From positions 1-5,745 of the forward strand of contig URZM01000141.1 of assembly GCA_900552315.1 (NCBI GenBank): DNA of 5,745 bases, given 5' to 3'. The stretch's first letter is position 1. Each line of letters starts with the position of its first letter. The DNA is from an uncultured Bacteroidales bacterium. GTDB lineage: Bacteria; Bacteroidota; Bacteroidia; Bacteroidales; Muribaculaceae. The notes beneath the pieces were generated by a model, which saw only the letters and a program-made list of their open reading frames with translations, made no database searches and was not told the origin of the DNA. A program made the position numbers and the translations under genes. Shown piece by piece: positions 5,413-5,745 of this stretch.

Positions 5413-5703
5413 ATGATGAACCCTCTTATAGTGAATATCGTAGGCTACGCCGCTGCCATCTGCATGGTGTGCGGCTATCTGCCCCAGGCAATACACACCA
5501 TCCGCACACGCGACACTGACGGCATAGCGCTCCCCACGTTCCTGCTGCTCGGTTTCGGAAGCATCTTCTTCGTGGTGCAGGGGATAATGATAGACAACTG
5601 GCCCCTCATTATCACCAACCTCATCACCACCGTCTCCAGTGTGATAGTCTTCTGCATCAAGCTCTCCGGGAGTTTGACAGAATCTTTGAGAAAAATAATT
5701 TAA
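5413..5703 (+). CDS. SemiSWEET-family sugar transporter (PQ-loop/MtN3 half-repeat protein)
   Basis: This 96-residue membrane protein has three predicted transmembrane helices at about 6-24, 40-58 and 64-83, the layout of bacterial SemiSWEETs, which dimerise to let sugars move down their gradient across the inner membrane. Helix 1 ends in the family's PQ motif, YLPQAIHTI (22-30), followed by a basic turn, RTRDTDGIALP, that matches the usual cytoplasmic link. Helix 2 ends in a QG pair where many members have YG, and helix 3 has the conserved asparagine of the PIITN motif (N69). The length is normal for the family. Two ATGs stand in tandem (5413 and 5416), and either could be used. There is no clear ribosome binding site or TAnnTTTG box upstream. 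It is divergent from the iorA operon and shows no obvious metabolic link to it. Substrate is unknown. Confidence 0.88.
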   Translation: MMNPLIVNIVGYAAAICMVCGYLPQAIHTIRTRDTDGIALPTFLLLGFGSIFFVVQGIMIDNWPLIITNLITTVSSVIVFCIKLSGSLTESLRKII

Positions 5704-5709
5704 TGAATT

Positions 5710-5741
5710 GTTGCACAGTTCATTTTTTATTTGTATCTTTG
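5710..5741 (+). promoter_or_regulatory. Bacteroidota-type promoter pointing out of the right edge
   Basis: GTTG at 5710-5713, a three-of-four match to the -33 TTTG, is followed after 20 bases by TATCTTTG at 5734-5741, a full match to TAnnTTTG. Transcription would start a few bases beyond the window end. It begins 7 bp after the SemiSWEET stop, and no terminator lies between. The next plus-strand gene therefore has its own promoter and may also receive read-through. Confidence 0.72.
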
Positions 5742-5745
5742 TAGT

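Noticed and set aside
5681..5688. AATCTTTG near the end of the SemiSWEET gene as a second promoter box.
   Set aside because: Its first base does not match TAnnTTTG, it lies inside the coding sequence, and a better box exists at 5734-5741.

Overview
The window reads as chromosomal DNA from a GC-rich member of the Bacteroidota, most likely order Bacteroidales and plausibly a gut lineage. The basis is threefold. Two promoters match the Bacteroidota signature TTTG-N20-TAnnTTTG (exactly at 5258-5227 on the minus strand, and with GTTG at 5710-5741 on the plus strand). None of the five genes has a clear Shine-Dalgarno sequence. The gene set is typical of anaerobic amino-acid metabolism. I cannot fix the genus from the sequence.

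Layout. At the left edge (15-100) two perfect GC-rich hairpins carry U-tracts pointing in opposite directions. They terminate an unseen plus-strand gene to the left and the minus-strand operon to the right. From 5109 down to 120, four minus-strand genes lie head to tail: iorA (TPP subunit of indolepyruvate/arylpyruvate:ferredoxin oxidoreductase), iorB (its gamma-type subunit), a fold-type-I PLP aminotransferase, and a 4-hydroxybutyrate/butyryl-CoA-type CoA-transferase. Gaps are 31, 116 and 31 bp. The 116-bp gap between iorB and the aminotransferase holds two hairpins and no visible promoter. The operon promoter lies at 5227-5258, which gives a leader of about 110 nt that can fold into a three-way junction and ends in AT-rich TTAGATA repeats. 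Divergent from it, at 5413-5703, is a 96-residue SemiSWEET-like sugar transporter, with a second promoter immediately after it pointing out of the window.

How the genes work together (inference). The aminotransferase would turn an aromatic amino acid into its arylpyruvate. IorAB would oxidatively decarboxylate that to arylacetyl-CoA, reducing ferredoxin. The CoA-transferase would move CoA to acetate or another acid, releasing arylacetate (phenylacetate, 4-hydroxyphenylacetate or indoleacetate) and saving the thioester as acetyl-CoA. The same enzymes run backwards would make aromatic amino acids from scavenged arylacetates, and sequence alone does not decide the direction. The two points most worth following are the CoA-transferase in the place where a CoA ligase might be expected, and an IorA that keeps the probable ligands of the cluster next to TPP but lacks the C-terminal two-cluster ferredoxin domain. 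I saw no mobile element, CRISPR array, tRNA or rRNA.
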